Shown here: positions 12,254-22,129 of the stretch, piece by piece
Position numbering within the stretch: position 1 is the first letter of the stretch
Layout: every line of letters begins with the position of its first letter
Assembly: GCA_951799445.1 (NCBI GenBank)
Contig: OX637295.1
Span: 24,800,001 to 24,864,000, forward strand
From: Pseudisothecium myosuroides
Lineage: Eukaryota > Streptophyta > Bryopsida > Hypnales > Lembophyllaceae
Direction: 5' to 3'
DNA: 64,000 bases
Program-made: the position numbers and the translations under genes
The notes under the pieces: model-generated
Seen by the model: the letters and a program-made list of their open reading frames with translations, nothing else
Databases searched by the model: none
Told to the model about the DNA's origin: nothing

Positions 12254-12906
12254 CTAAACTACTGCCCTCAAAATGTCAGACCCCGGTCTGGTCAACGGGA
12301 CCGCCGGTGGCAGACCATTGTGGAGCGGATGCTTCTTGACATACGCCGGTACAGCATCCTGTGACTTAAACAGACCTCCGAGCCAAGGACTGAGCACCCC
12401 CACAAGGTACTGGTCCCTCCAGTCCCCATCAAATTTGTGGGGGAAAATGGCGCTATGACAATCATTCAGGAGGTTCTTAAGTGGATCGTCATCAACGAGG
12501 AGAACATTCTCGGTTGACCTCAAACCCAGCTTAGTGGCGAAATGATTTAGATCCTTGAGGAAGTAGGGCCTGTCCGGGTGTTTGGGGTCTCTGTAGGATG
12601 ACTTTGTGCAGTCTTCCTACGTGAGAACAGGCACGTCCTTCGCCTTAACAGACGTCCCCGGCAGCATTTGATTCAATATCTTCGTCACATTTGCCGGTGT
12701 CATACTGCTCCAGAATGCAATGTTTGCATGTCTGTGCACAAAGTCAAGTAAATGACCAACATTCGGTCGAAGTGTTACGATGCGTCTGTTCAACTCATTG
12801 AATGACCTGTGAACAAGAACTCCATTAAGGTCAAAGACCACATAATACCGCCGCCTTTCTACCTGATTCGACGACTTCGCCACCGGTTCAGCAGGCACTC
12901 GAAAAA
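12254..12906 (-). pseudogene. FCP1/SCP-like HAD phosphatase module with in-frame stop
   Basis: Motifs in order: VVFDLNGVLVH (HAD motif 1, with Asn at the second acidic position instead of D-x-D), LRPNVGHLLDFV, AFWSSMTPAN (motif 2), and NVLLVDDDPLK followed by YLVGVLSPWL (motif 3 and the FCP1 C-terminal pattern). TAG at 12617-12619 interrupts the frame between motifs 2 and 3, yet the family pattern continues without a shift, so the stop is a point lesion rather than a gene end. The small interval around it is too short for an intron. FCP1/SCP enzymes dephosphorylate Ser/Thr, typically the RNA polymerase II tail; the D-to-N change makes activity uncertain. The exon starts after the acceptor TTGTATTCTGCAG. 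Confidence 0.65.
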
Positions 12907-12998
12907 CTGCAGAATACAAGAGAAGCACAGAGTCAGTGACCGGCCAATTCAAGATTCGTTATCTCGTATGTACATTGACAATAATGTAGGCATGTTAC

Positions 12999-15035
12999 CT
13001 GCGGGAGCTCGGACGCTACAAGCTGGCGACCCTTCCGCCCTCCTTTCGTCGCCCAATCGTCCTCTTTCCCTCTCGCCATCGCTCACTGATCCTTCCCCCC
13101 TCCTCTCGACGAGCATTTGCCCCTTTCCTCTCTCGTCGGCGCTCACTGGTCCTCTTTTCCCCTGGTCACCACTCAAAGATCCTGGCTCAAGCTCGTCGTC
13201 GCTCGAAGGCACCACCACCCTCCTCCCTCTAACGCCGCCTTCCACTGCCTCCCACTCTTCGTCTGCATCAGGTGGATCCCCTCCATCATACACTGCACGC
13301 GGACCATCCTGAAATATCCATTTAAAGACGGGCTTGTAAAGGAAACGGTTCGCTCGCCTTACGGATTCCAAATGAATATCCTTGTTGGTATCGAGACGCT
13401 TCTTCCCATAGTGGTTTAGACTCGGTAAATGACCAAATGCTCTCATACGATCAACAAGACAGAACTTCATTATTTCTTCGGCCTCGTAAGGTATGGCCTC
13501 TAGCACTTCGTCAGAATTGCACTCACCGTCATCAGGAACCACCTCTCCTGCAACCTCTAGTGGAACACTGGAGGCCAATGAAGCAATGTCGACAATCCTC
13601 GCCCGCCCTATGACAGGTTTACTCTTCCTTCCAGGAACAGGTTTGGGACTCAGGGGGACCAAGTCAACAAGGGTGTCGTTAAGTACAGCAACGGTGATGC
13701 CCATCGGCGGGAGCAATCGCTCTGGCACAGTCGTGGGATCCCCCGACGAAGACAATGCAACCACTCCTTCCTGGTGTTCACCCCCCTCGCTCTCTGCCAG
13801 ATCTCCATGATGAATTGAGACCACTGACTCTTCAACGATCGTGGTATCCCCCGATCCTTCAGGTCCCGATTTCCGGCCTTGGTCATCCTTCCCTGTACCA
13901 CGTCGAGAGACAGCTAACTCAGTCTCGACAGGTAATGCAAGGCTCGTCGTGGGATCCCCCAATCCGAGGTGGTCATCATCCCCCTTCGACTCTTTTCTCC
14001 CCTTGTTGAGGTCGGCCGCATCCTCCCCGCTCTTGACCAGTGACTCGTTCGTCATCGTGGGATCCCTCGATGCTGGTCGGTGAGTGTCTTCCAGGGTTAA
14101 TAAGTTGAGATCCGGAAGCTGCCTGTCAGCTCTTGAAGCACGAGATGCTTGCGCATCCTCCTTTTGCAGCTGAGTTGACTTGTCAGACCTCGATGGTAAT
14201 GGTCCCAAGGCACAATTCAAAAGCGCTTCTGCCACGACTGATGCTTCGGGATTGGAACTCCCAGTCGGCTTCGCTGTCAACTGTTTGCGCTGCACCAATG
14301 ACTTACTTGGAGTCCACTTGGAGGTCCCCCCCTTCCGATTCTCGCCTGCTGTCTTTCGGGCTCGCTTGGCCGCCTTTGTGCTCCCAGTATCCTTTGCGGT
14401 GTCGGGTTCCTTGACCGGCGTCTTAAGCGGCTTCCTCTTGGATATCCTTGGGTCCGTTAATTGGATCCCTGAATTCACTTCGCCTGACGACCCGCTCGAT
14501 ATTGGAATTACAATTTGTTCGGCTGGTAACGGCTCTGGACTACTCTCATGCTCCTCTGTCAGATCTGCCAGCTCAGCCTGCGCCGAATGAACCTCGGGAA
14601 CTTTGTTTGCATCCTCTGCTGCACTTGGCGGATCAGTCAGCTGCTCTCGCCGGGGGGAGGGAGTCGGAGATTTCGCCTGCGAGAAAGGCAATATCCCACC
14701 ACAATTGAGCTCAGTTTGCCCTCCCAGATTAGCATGCAAGAGATATACGCTGCCCAACGTCCGGAGCTATCACGATGGTTCAGCAAATAATGCACACTAA
14801 CCTTAGGGTGCTCAACCGACCTTGTTCCTAAACCCGGTCTGTGTTGGATGATGTCTTCGATTACAGCATCTTCATCATCACTCTCAACTTCCTCGTCCTC
14901 GTGTTCGGCCTCCGGAAGAGGAAGGGGTGCCGCCTGCGCATGTTTGTCGTCCCAAATCTGCTTGGCGAAGACCTCACTTAACGTCTTCGCTTCCGCTGAA
15001 TCGACAACTTCCAGCACTTTACCACCTTCCGAATA
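12999..15035 (-). CDS. Acidic, Ser/Pro-rich disordered linker with in-frame palindromes (exons 4-5)
   Basis: Exon 4 (15035-14802) encodes an acidic stretch (EHEDEEVESDDEDAV). Exon 5 (14676-12999) encodes a long low-complexity region rich in E, D, S, P, K and R with basic clusters (KRARKTAGENRKGG), likely nuclear and unstructured. A better-ordered segment near its end (FGHLPSLNHYGKKRLDTNKD, then FKWIFQDGPRAVY) precedes a repetitive Gly/Arg/Glu tail. At least four palindromes at 13730-14072 are read in frame and give short SGDPTT-, GDPTTS- or RDPTMT-like peptides. The upstream open frame extends to 14757, but the acceptor TTTCTCGCAG at 14677 joins in phase with exon 4. No catalytic domain was recognised. 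Confidence 0.55.
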
Positions 15036-15135
15036 CTGAAATACAACAACCGAAAATTAGTGACATTCAAACCCCCCAAATTGAAATTGAAATTATCAGA
15101 AGAACAAAAGAAAAGACAATCGTTGTAGTGCATAC

Positions 15136-16494
15136 CAAGCCCAGATATGTGAACTCTGGACCCCCGTTGACATTCACAAAGACATAGTCGGTGCAAGCTA
15201 GTCCTTCGAATAGAATCAACGCACTGCTGATCTTCAGATACGGCATCTACTGCCGACGCCAGTAAGGGTAGTCATCCGGCATATCTTCCGCCTTGTACAC
15301 CTGAGTGAGGCGGTCCAATCCCGGGAAGAAGCTTTTGAAGCAAGTCCGCCGCTCGTGCTCTTCGCTGTGCCCAAAAATGAAGACAACAAAGACATTGTAC
15401 CCGTCTCCGGCCGGAGCTTGAGGGAAGAAGTCTTCGGGCCCTGCCATGTAGTTCACAACGTGCCAGTCCCACAACCTAGCTTTGACTTCCATCCTTCGTT
15501 TCTCCATGTGAGCCACAATCATGTGGAACCCTTCGGCATCTGTGAGGAGAACGGCGGCAGAGCGGGCTACGATTGTCTGGTCCTGCGGATCATAGTACTC
15601 CAGAGCGTCAAAGAGTCTCTTCAACTTCCGCTCTTCAAGAATTTTGGCGAGACACCCGCAGGACGTTGACTCGAACATGAACCAGATGTACAGGTGCTGC
15701 TTCTTCTTTCCCCTCCACCCTATGACGTCTCCTGCCGCCAAGGTGGTGCTGATGTCCCAGCTGCTTTCGTCCATGGTTTTACAGAGATAGTGCTCTGAAA
15801 AACCACGTGCATTTGCCTGCACCGATTCCTCCTCCGCCGTCAGCTTGAAATACGACTCCCACATTTGGATCACCGACTGCGGAAGGTCAGCTGGGTCGAA
15901 CGTCCTATTGAGATTTTTCGTCCGATCCTGCAACCACTTCTTTCCAGCAGGGGTTTCCATTGCCTTGTTAACCCACATCTCCACATCCTCGTGCTCAATG
16001 TTCCTTTCCGTCGCAAACTCGACCCACAAAGAGTCCGGGTAAGGCTCGTACTCCACCCTCCTCGCCGGCAGCAGATGACCTTTGTAGTGTGACAAGAGTT
16101 CGTTCTTCATCGCCCTGACCAACCGAATTTTGGCGCCGGCGTCTGCAAGAGAGATGATGCGTTTTCCACCTCTCTGTGATTTCGACTTCGCGATGGAGGT
16201 CTTCATGCTAATAACTTGGGCTTCGACTTGATCTGCAAGGAAATTGATGTCCTCCGGTCTAAGTCCGTAAAGGGGCTTGAAGTCGTTTGCCGCCAACGGT
16301 TTGCGATCCGTACTCCCCGATACATCGACCAGCCCCGCCTCGTCAGGAAGGAGACCTGCCATGAATCTCTCCTCTATCTTGATCCATCTCTCAACATCAA
16401 CGTCGTTCTCCAGGAAGAGTAGAGGGATTCTCAGTTCGGCGATGTCTTTTGCCTTTGCTCCCACAAATATTGATGCCATCGACGGCTGAAATGC
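15136..16494 (-). pseudogene. Unrecognised middle domain of the multi-domain gene (exon 3)
   Basis: A 410-residue open frame (ATG at 16479) plus about 37 further residues in the same frame after a TAG at 15247-15249. The frame then reaches a donor (TTG|GTATGC) that joins exon 4 in phase, so the stop looks like a C-to-T change in a CAG codon. The protein is well balanced in composition and globular-looking, with blocks such as PSMASIFVGAKAKDIAEL, LYGLRPEDINFL and GYNVFVVFIFGH. I do not recognise a family. The start could be internal to a longer protein, because the frame stays open upstream to the acceptor TTGTTGGGCAG. Confidence 0.55.
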
Positions 16495-16953
16495 CTGCCC
16501 AACAAAGGAGTAACAGTCAGTACGCGATCCGTAGACAGACCACGTGAATACAAGAAGTCCAATAAACAGTCGTGCGATCCCACGATCAGTCAGTTACCAC
16601 GAGGAAGTCGTTTAGGCAACAGGCAGTCGTGAGATATCACGATGAGCAACTATCTTCTACATGAACAATTTGAAAACACCACGCACTGAACCGTGAGCAC
16701 AAAAAACTAAACTAGCGCTATCTGGTATTTCATATGTTAAAGTCGTGGGATATCACAATTGCCGCACTCTAACGTAGAACTACCCCGTATCGCAAATTTA
16801 GGACTTAGTCGTGGGATCCCACGATGACGAGGTTCTAACGTAATGAAGGTCTGAGATGTAGTGCAGGACCATCGGGAGATCCCACGATGGTCAGGTAGAG
16901 CGCACTCTGATGACCCCCCAAAAAAAATATGTCAACTCTAGCAGCATTCTTAC

Positions 16954-18277
16954 ATTGTACTCTATTGAGTGCGATCTGCCCAATATTGCTGGCTACGGAC
17001 TTCCCATACTCCGCCACTTGATTCTTGCGTTCAGCAGCTGCTTCATGAAGTTCTGCTCCTTCTGTTCGCCGACGACATCCTGGTTCAGCGCCCGCGAGAA
17101 GTGCACTAGGTCTCCGTGGTGATCTTTGTCCGTCCACACAGGTAAAATATTGAAGGTGGAGGCGAGCTTCTTGTCCTTCTCGGGAATCACACCAAGCCTA
17201 ATCAGGTTCTTGAATGCCTGGACAGTGTGTTGGCCCCCTATAATGTAGTAGTGCGTCTTGGGGTTTTCAAAGATCTCCTTCTTCGGCGCTTGCTTCTCAT
17301 AGTGCAACACTACCTTCGCCGGGCTGTAGGGTCCCGCTTTAAGGGGAAGCACTGTTATGACTCTGTTCTCCGAGTCATAATCAGGTGTGATTCGTGCCTT
17401 CCTTGTCAGCAAATCAAGCCGATCTGCCTGAATTCCCCTGTACATGAGCAGTGCTACAGGTGCCTGGTGCAGATAGTCGTAGTGCACGCGGATGAGCTCT
17501 CTTTTGTTGTCACAGACTGGTTTCCTGCCCCATTTGTACAGGCCACCGAAAGAGTTCTTGTAAAGGGTCCTCATCGCATTCATCTCTTCCGGTGTCATCT
17601 TCTTCATGTCTGCCTCCCCTAGAGCCACAGCCCTGTGAAGCGGAAGCGGGGTATCCGGTTTCTTCTTCTTTCCGGATGTCCCTGCTGCGGCTTCAACTTC
17701 GTCCCCGAGAGCACCAACTGCAAACTTCCTCTTCTTGGTCTTCTTTTGGGGGGACGGCGTGGGAGCAACCGCTGTCACGGCTTGGAGGGGAGCGTTCGTA
17801 TCTCGTAAGTCTTCCAAGATTATGTCCCACTGGATCTTCAGCCCCTTAGGCTTCCACCGAGGCTTAGACGTGTCTTTGCACATCAGATGTGACCTTGCAG
17901 TCATAGACTCGCAAAGAGTGAGGCTGAACTTCGCGTAGTCAAGTATCAGGCCAAACGTTATGATCTCCCTGGAAAGGGGAACCTTCTCCTCTACAACTAG
18001 GAGCGCTGTGTCGTCGTCAAGCCCCTTCATTTCTAGTACCTTCAGTCCGGCAGTTGGGTGCCCCATTGTCCCATTCACCAGCGTGGGAAGAATAGTGGCG
18101 GAGCCGTCACTCTCTGCTTTCCAGGCGATTCCCCAATGCGTAATCTGCTCGTCGCATCGGAAAAAGGCTTGTGGTGGATGTGGACCTGTGTACTCTAAAG
18201 ACGTAATGTAGCAGTCGATGAAGGTACCAAGCTTCCTTGGTGTCAGTTCTTCTGGACCTTCGTCGACTTGCATTTCA
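16954..18277 (-). pseudogene. ParB/DGQHR-like module (exon 2) with one-base frameshift
   Basis: The N-terminal half is unrecognised; a basic linker (PSPQKKTKKRKFAV, GKKKKPD) looks like a nuclear localisation signal. The C-terminal half contains YYIIGGQHTVQAFK, which resembles the G-x-x-R/H-x-x-A core of ParB/sulfiredoxin-fold and DGQHR proteins, then ILPVWTDKDHHGDLVHFSRA and LNQDV. ParB-fold proteins bind DNA palindromes and CTP, or act as nucleases; which applies here cannot be told. The main frame ends at a TAG near 16993, but a one-base shift at about 17014 opens a frame giving YGKSVASNIGQIALNRVQ and a donor (CAAT|GTAAGA), so I read this as a frameshift. The first codons follow the acceptor CATGTTGCAG in phase with exon 1. 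Confidence 0.5.
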
Positions 18278-19307
18278 CTGCAACATGGTAGAAAGAGATG
18301 TTAGTTTCCACATTGTCAGATAGAGCAGATGGTGGTGCAATATTATTCCCGTTCTAACTTTAATTTTTATCCTTAGTCGTGGGATCCCACGACGGATGTT
18401 ATGAAAGAGAAGGAATGGTTTTGTGATTATTTTGATGACCTGGTTTCACAAATTACCGTTGTCGTGGGATATCACGATCGGTTACATTCACGGACAGTAG
18501 TGGGCAGGAGGTTACTGCATCTCAACTCACTAACTGAAGGCGTCCCCGCATATGACGACGGCACCAAATAACATAGAATGGATATTGGAATATCTTAGAA
18601 GGTGATCGGTGATGATCTGTGAAACTACTGTTTGTCGTGGGATCCCACGATTGATTGTTCACATAATCAGCGCTATTTGTTAACGCGCCTGCATCTCAAT
18701 TTCTCTACCCCACGCTAGACTTTCTCGTCGTGATTTCCCACGACGGTTTAGTACTTGAATGCTCTATGTAGGTGGCCTTCTAATTGTTAAGTCTGGGTCA
18801 GACGCGGTCTTTACTATCCTCCATCGGGGGATCCCACGATGGGTTACTAATCCATTGCCTGGTCTGTGCCTAATATGTGGTCTGGGTTTAGATTTTGTCT
18901 TCACATCTTATCATCGGGGGATCCCACGATGGGCCACAAACCCTAAAACTCGTGTGGCCGCGCAGTGGTGGGCGGCTAGGGTTTCAAGTCAGGGATCCTA
19001 CGATGCTCGAATCAACACAGGGACTGCCCTGTCGTGGGATCCCACGATGCACGGTTTTAGGGTCACTATCCGCGGTAACAGAGTCACGTACTCATTACCG
19101 TGTGTTCTTCTCGGCATATGTACTACCGTATTTCTCAGCCATGTTTATAACAGCCACTATGACAGAGGCTCTACTACCCTCGTTTTGAGCAAAGTGCGTA
19201 CCAATGCAATTGCAAACAGCCATACCCTAATTATTGGCATTGTTTATAACGTAGACATTGCAAGCAAGAAACGAAAAGTAATGAGAATATAGTTCAAAGT
19301 AACTTAC

Positions 19308-19441
19308 GGGTCCTTCCAAACTGGGAGGTCTGCTGTACGCTGGGATGGAGCTGCTGCCATCGTAGCTTCCGCTTGCACGGGTCCGGCCTTGTTTTCAGCT
19401 ACTACAGAAATGCCCTTCCGCTCTTCGAAAGACTGTTGCAT
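19308..19441 (-). CDS. Probable first coding exon of the multi-domain gene
   Basis: About 44 codons from ATG at 19441-19439 to the donor GACCC|GTAAGTT. The end (LPVWKD) joins exon 2 in phase across a 1-kb intron. No domain is recognised. The ATG overlaps a possible acceptor (CATGCAACAG), so an upstream exon may exist. Confidence 0.45.
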
Positions 19442-20119
19442 GAAATTCAAATGTAGGAGAAATTGTAGCTTCAATCATTCACTGAGAATCACAAACTCCT
19501 AACTTGTTTCTTCATGACTAGCCAAGTGAATTTAATTGAAGAGAAGGTAAACTTAAATCATTCTAAAGTGACGGACTAAGTAGCCTATCGCACAAAAAAC
19601 AAGCGAGTCTGATCATAGTCATAAAATCCCTGCACAAACCATGTTCCTAATATCATTCACAAACGAGTACTGTCTAACTAAATAATATACAATGAACTCT
19701 TCGCTCCATTCCTCTTTGGGAGCAACATTCCCATTCCTTACTTCACTTTGCTTCAATTCAAACACTCACAGCAGTCCATACACATTGAACTCTAGTTCGT
19801 GAACTACATCAAGGTTACTTAGCATTTTAGGGTCTACAGTTCATATGAACCGAGAACTACGATGCGTGAGGAGAGCCTACAGCTGCAAGGAAGGTGAGTG
19901 CTAAACATTCATTGTATCCATGTACTAGAATGATGCAATCTACAAGCTTGAATGGGATCATCAATTCTTTCCAAGCCTAGAAGCTGAAATCCAGAGCAAA
20001 CGCGCAGCTCTATGCAATCAAAAATCCACAACAAAAAAGTAATTAAATCAACCTCATAGATGGAGTCAGAACTACAAAATCAAAATGCTGCTTTGGAGGC
20101 TTGACTACGACAAACTAAC
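19442..20119. other. Upstream region or first intron of the minus-strand gene
   Basis: No convincing coding sequence. If the 20120-20575 block is a leader exon, this is its intron (possible donor GTTAGT at 20119, possible acceptor near 19430). It contains no copy of the dispersed palindrome, unlike the next intron. Confidence 0.3.
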
Positions 20120-20575
20120 CTATTGGATGAACCGAGTGAAATCCAACACCCTATCCTTCTCGCGCACTAGATCCGGAAGCTTGCACACCGCCTCCGCCAG
20201 GAAATGCTCCGCACACTCCACCACGAGATAGCAGTGTCGTTCTCCGCGCAGCTCCACACAGACTCCGCCAGCGAAATTTGAACACACTCCTTCGATGTCC
20301 CCCGACGCACTCAGCTCCGCGCACAAATGTTGAACCAAGCAGAGAACCTCCAAACAACCAAACTCACTCGAAATGCAAACCTTCAGACACTGACCCAAAC
20401 TCACGGACTGCAGCAACTGAGAATGAACGCACAAGGAAAGCGGAAAAGCACACGACTGAGGAAAACGGAGAACGGAGAAGCACACGATGTCAGGAGAAAA
20501 ACACAGCAAGCAGACATCGTGAGGAGGAAAGGAAACTAGGAGGAGAGGAAACCGTCGGGGGGAAATGCTGACGTG
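20120..20575 (-). promoter_or_regulatory. GC-richer putative leader exon or promoter of the minus-strand gene
   Basis: A GC-rich island in AT-rich DNA. A 129-codon frame on the minus strand ends at a TAG that coincides with a possible donor (CCAATAG|GTTAGT). Its cysteine-rich translation resembles no family and may be untranslated leader. The position, upstream of exon 1 and facing the palindrome-free centre, fits a transcription start region. Confidence 0.3.
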
Positions 20576-20615
20576 GCGCTGTCAAGTGCAAGACAGCGGA
20601 GGTCATGACTGCCCA

Positions 20616-20648
20616 CCCTCCTCATGATTACTGACATCATGAGGAGGG
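20616..20648. repeat. Perfect hairpin, 13-bp arms
   Basis: CCCTCCTCATGAT at 20616-20628 and its exact complement ATCATGAGGAGGG at 20636-20648, separated by 7 bases. It lies just upstream of the GC-rich leader block. The core CTCATGA recurs in the inverted repeat to its right. Confidence 0.7.
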
Positions 20649-20919
20649 CTTGACTAGAAGTCTTAAGCTAAATAATCACTCATTACACAAAATGCTGAAA
20701 TTAGGTCGCACACTTGCACCTCACTAATTTCGTGACATTCGATAATTACCACATACATTTTTTTTGTTTCTCTATAAGAATGCACTATTTGTTATTTAAG
20801 TATTGTTGCTATTGGAACTCTCGAAACTCCATGTCTACAAATAAAAATAATTGTAGAAACGTTTATTTACTTTGATGGCTTGTAAAGTAACTTTGTTGAA
20901 ATAAGACAACCTAGTTATA

Positions 20920-22120
20920 CTATTTTAAATGTCGGTATGGGAAAAAAATGTACAAGTTGTAAATACTCCGCTCATGAAGTGAAGAGTCATGAGCGGAAAA
21001 AGTCCATGCTAAGTTTTTCCAAACTTACCACGTAATCTAAAAAAAAAACCTCGGTCTTGCGGTTCAAAGACCCTTCATTCCATAAATCATGCATGATGTT
21101 GTACGAGTTAATTTTAACAAAAAAAAATGTAGTTTTACTATTTTAAATACTCTGCCCATGCAAACATTAGTTACGAATCATGAGTGATTTAATTTCATAG
21201 ATTGCTACATTGATTTCTAGGTTTAACCTTTGGTTTCGATGATTATTATTTTTTTACAAGCCGCTAAATATGCCTTTAACATAATGAACTTTGATTTCCA
21301 GTCTGCACTTGTGTCATTTCTCTAGAAAATGATTAGTCCAAATTATTTAATTAAATAGAAATGACTGTAACGATTACATAAGTACAGGGAACATTGTTGA
21401 TGATTATCTTATATAATTCTTTCTCATTCATCTCCTTTGCAATCATTTTCATGTATACAATCAACATGATTGGCAAATGTGTAATGAAGAAATAATATCT
21501 AAATTATCTTATTGTCTTCTATATTAATTGTCTTCCAATGATCATTGAATAGATGTGGACAAGAGCGTGATTGCTCGCGGTTTTAGGGGCAAGCTAGGTG
21601 TTAATCTATTTAATTTACTTGTGTTTTGGAGCATATCTGGAGACAGTTCTCCAAAGTACGTGACCAAGCCCAGCCGCCCATGATCTTGGAATTACTTGCA
21701 AAAAATGGAAATTAAAAAAAAATGTCAAACAAAGGACGTTCAGAAATGATCTTCAATTTATGAAAAAAAAATTAATATTAAGTTACAACTTCAATTTTTT
21801 GTTTTTAAATCGACATGTAATATGTATCGCAATTTTAGAAAACGTACCAATCCATGGACTTTTCTTGCTCATGACTTCATGAGCGGAAGATTAAGAACTT
21901 ATACATTCTTTTTTTGATACCGACATGTACTGTTTTATGTATGATTTATGGAATGAGAGTTCTTTGAATGAACCGCAGGCGCAGGAGGACCTTTTTAGGT
22001 TACGTGGTAAGTTCGGAAAAACGTAGCATGATTGGACTTCTCCCGCTCATGCCTCTTCACTTCATGAGCGGAGTATTTTGAACTTGTACCTTTTTTTCCA
22101 TATCGACATGCACTGTCTTA
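20920..22120. repeat. 1.2-kb foldback structure with about 190-bp arms
   Basis: Sequence at about 20920-21110 is matched, inverted and with some mismatches, at about 21930-22120. Shared blocks include CTCCGCTCATGAAGTGAAGAG, AACTTACCACGTAA and ATTCCATAAATCAT. The interior (21110-21930) is AT-rich and non-coding. It may be an independent foldback element inserted in the larger element, or part of its regulatory centre. Confidence 0.6.
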
Positions 22121-22129
22121 TGCATGAAA

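Larger units (their letters stand above)
12254..19441 (-). pseudogene. Six-exon multi-domain gene of the 22-kb element (ParB/DGQHR-like ... FCP1-like)
   Basis: Exons read on the minus strand: 19441-19308, 18277-16954, 16494-15136, 15035-14802, 14676-12999 and 12906-12254. All have GT/AG borders, and phases agree at four of five junctions; the junction 16954/16494 is off by one base. The predicted product is about 1,800 residues: a short N-terminal exon, a ParB/DGQHR-like module, an unrecognised domain, an acidic and Ser/Pro-rich disordered region, and an FCP1-like HAD domain. Lesions: a one-base shift near 17014, an in-frame TAG at 15247-15249 and another at 12617-12619. In each stop the frame continues into sequence that looks conserved. 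Introns 1 and 2 hold eight and five palindromes. The modules could instead be separate genes, but three matching phases (1/2, 3/4, 5/6) favour one transcript. Confidence 0.6.

Noticed and set aside
12809..13312. Plus-strand 167-residue Ser/Pro-rich frame
   Set aside because: It is antisense to the repetitive tail of exon 5 and has no homology; it is a by-product of biased composition.
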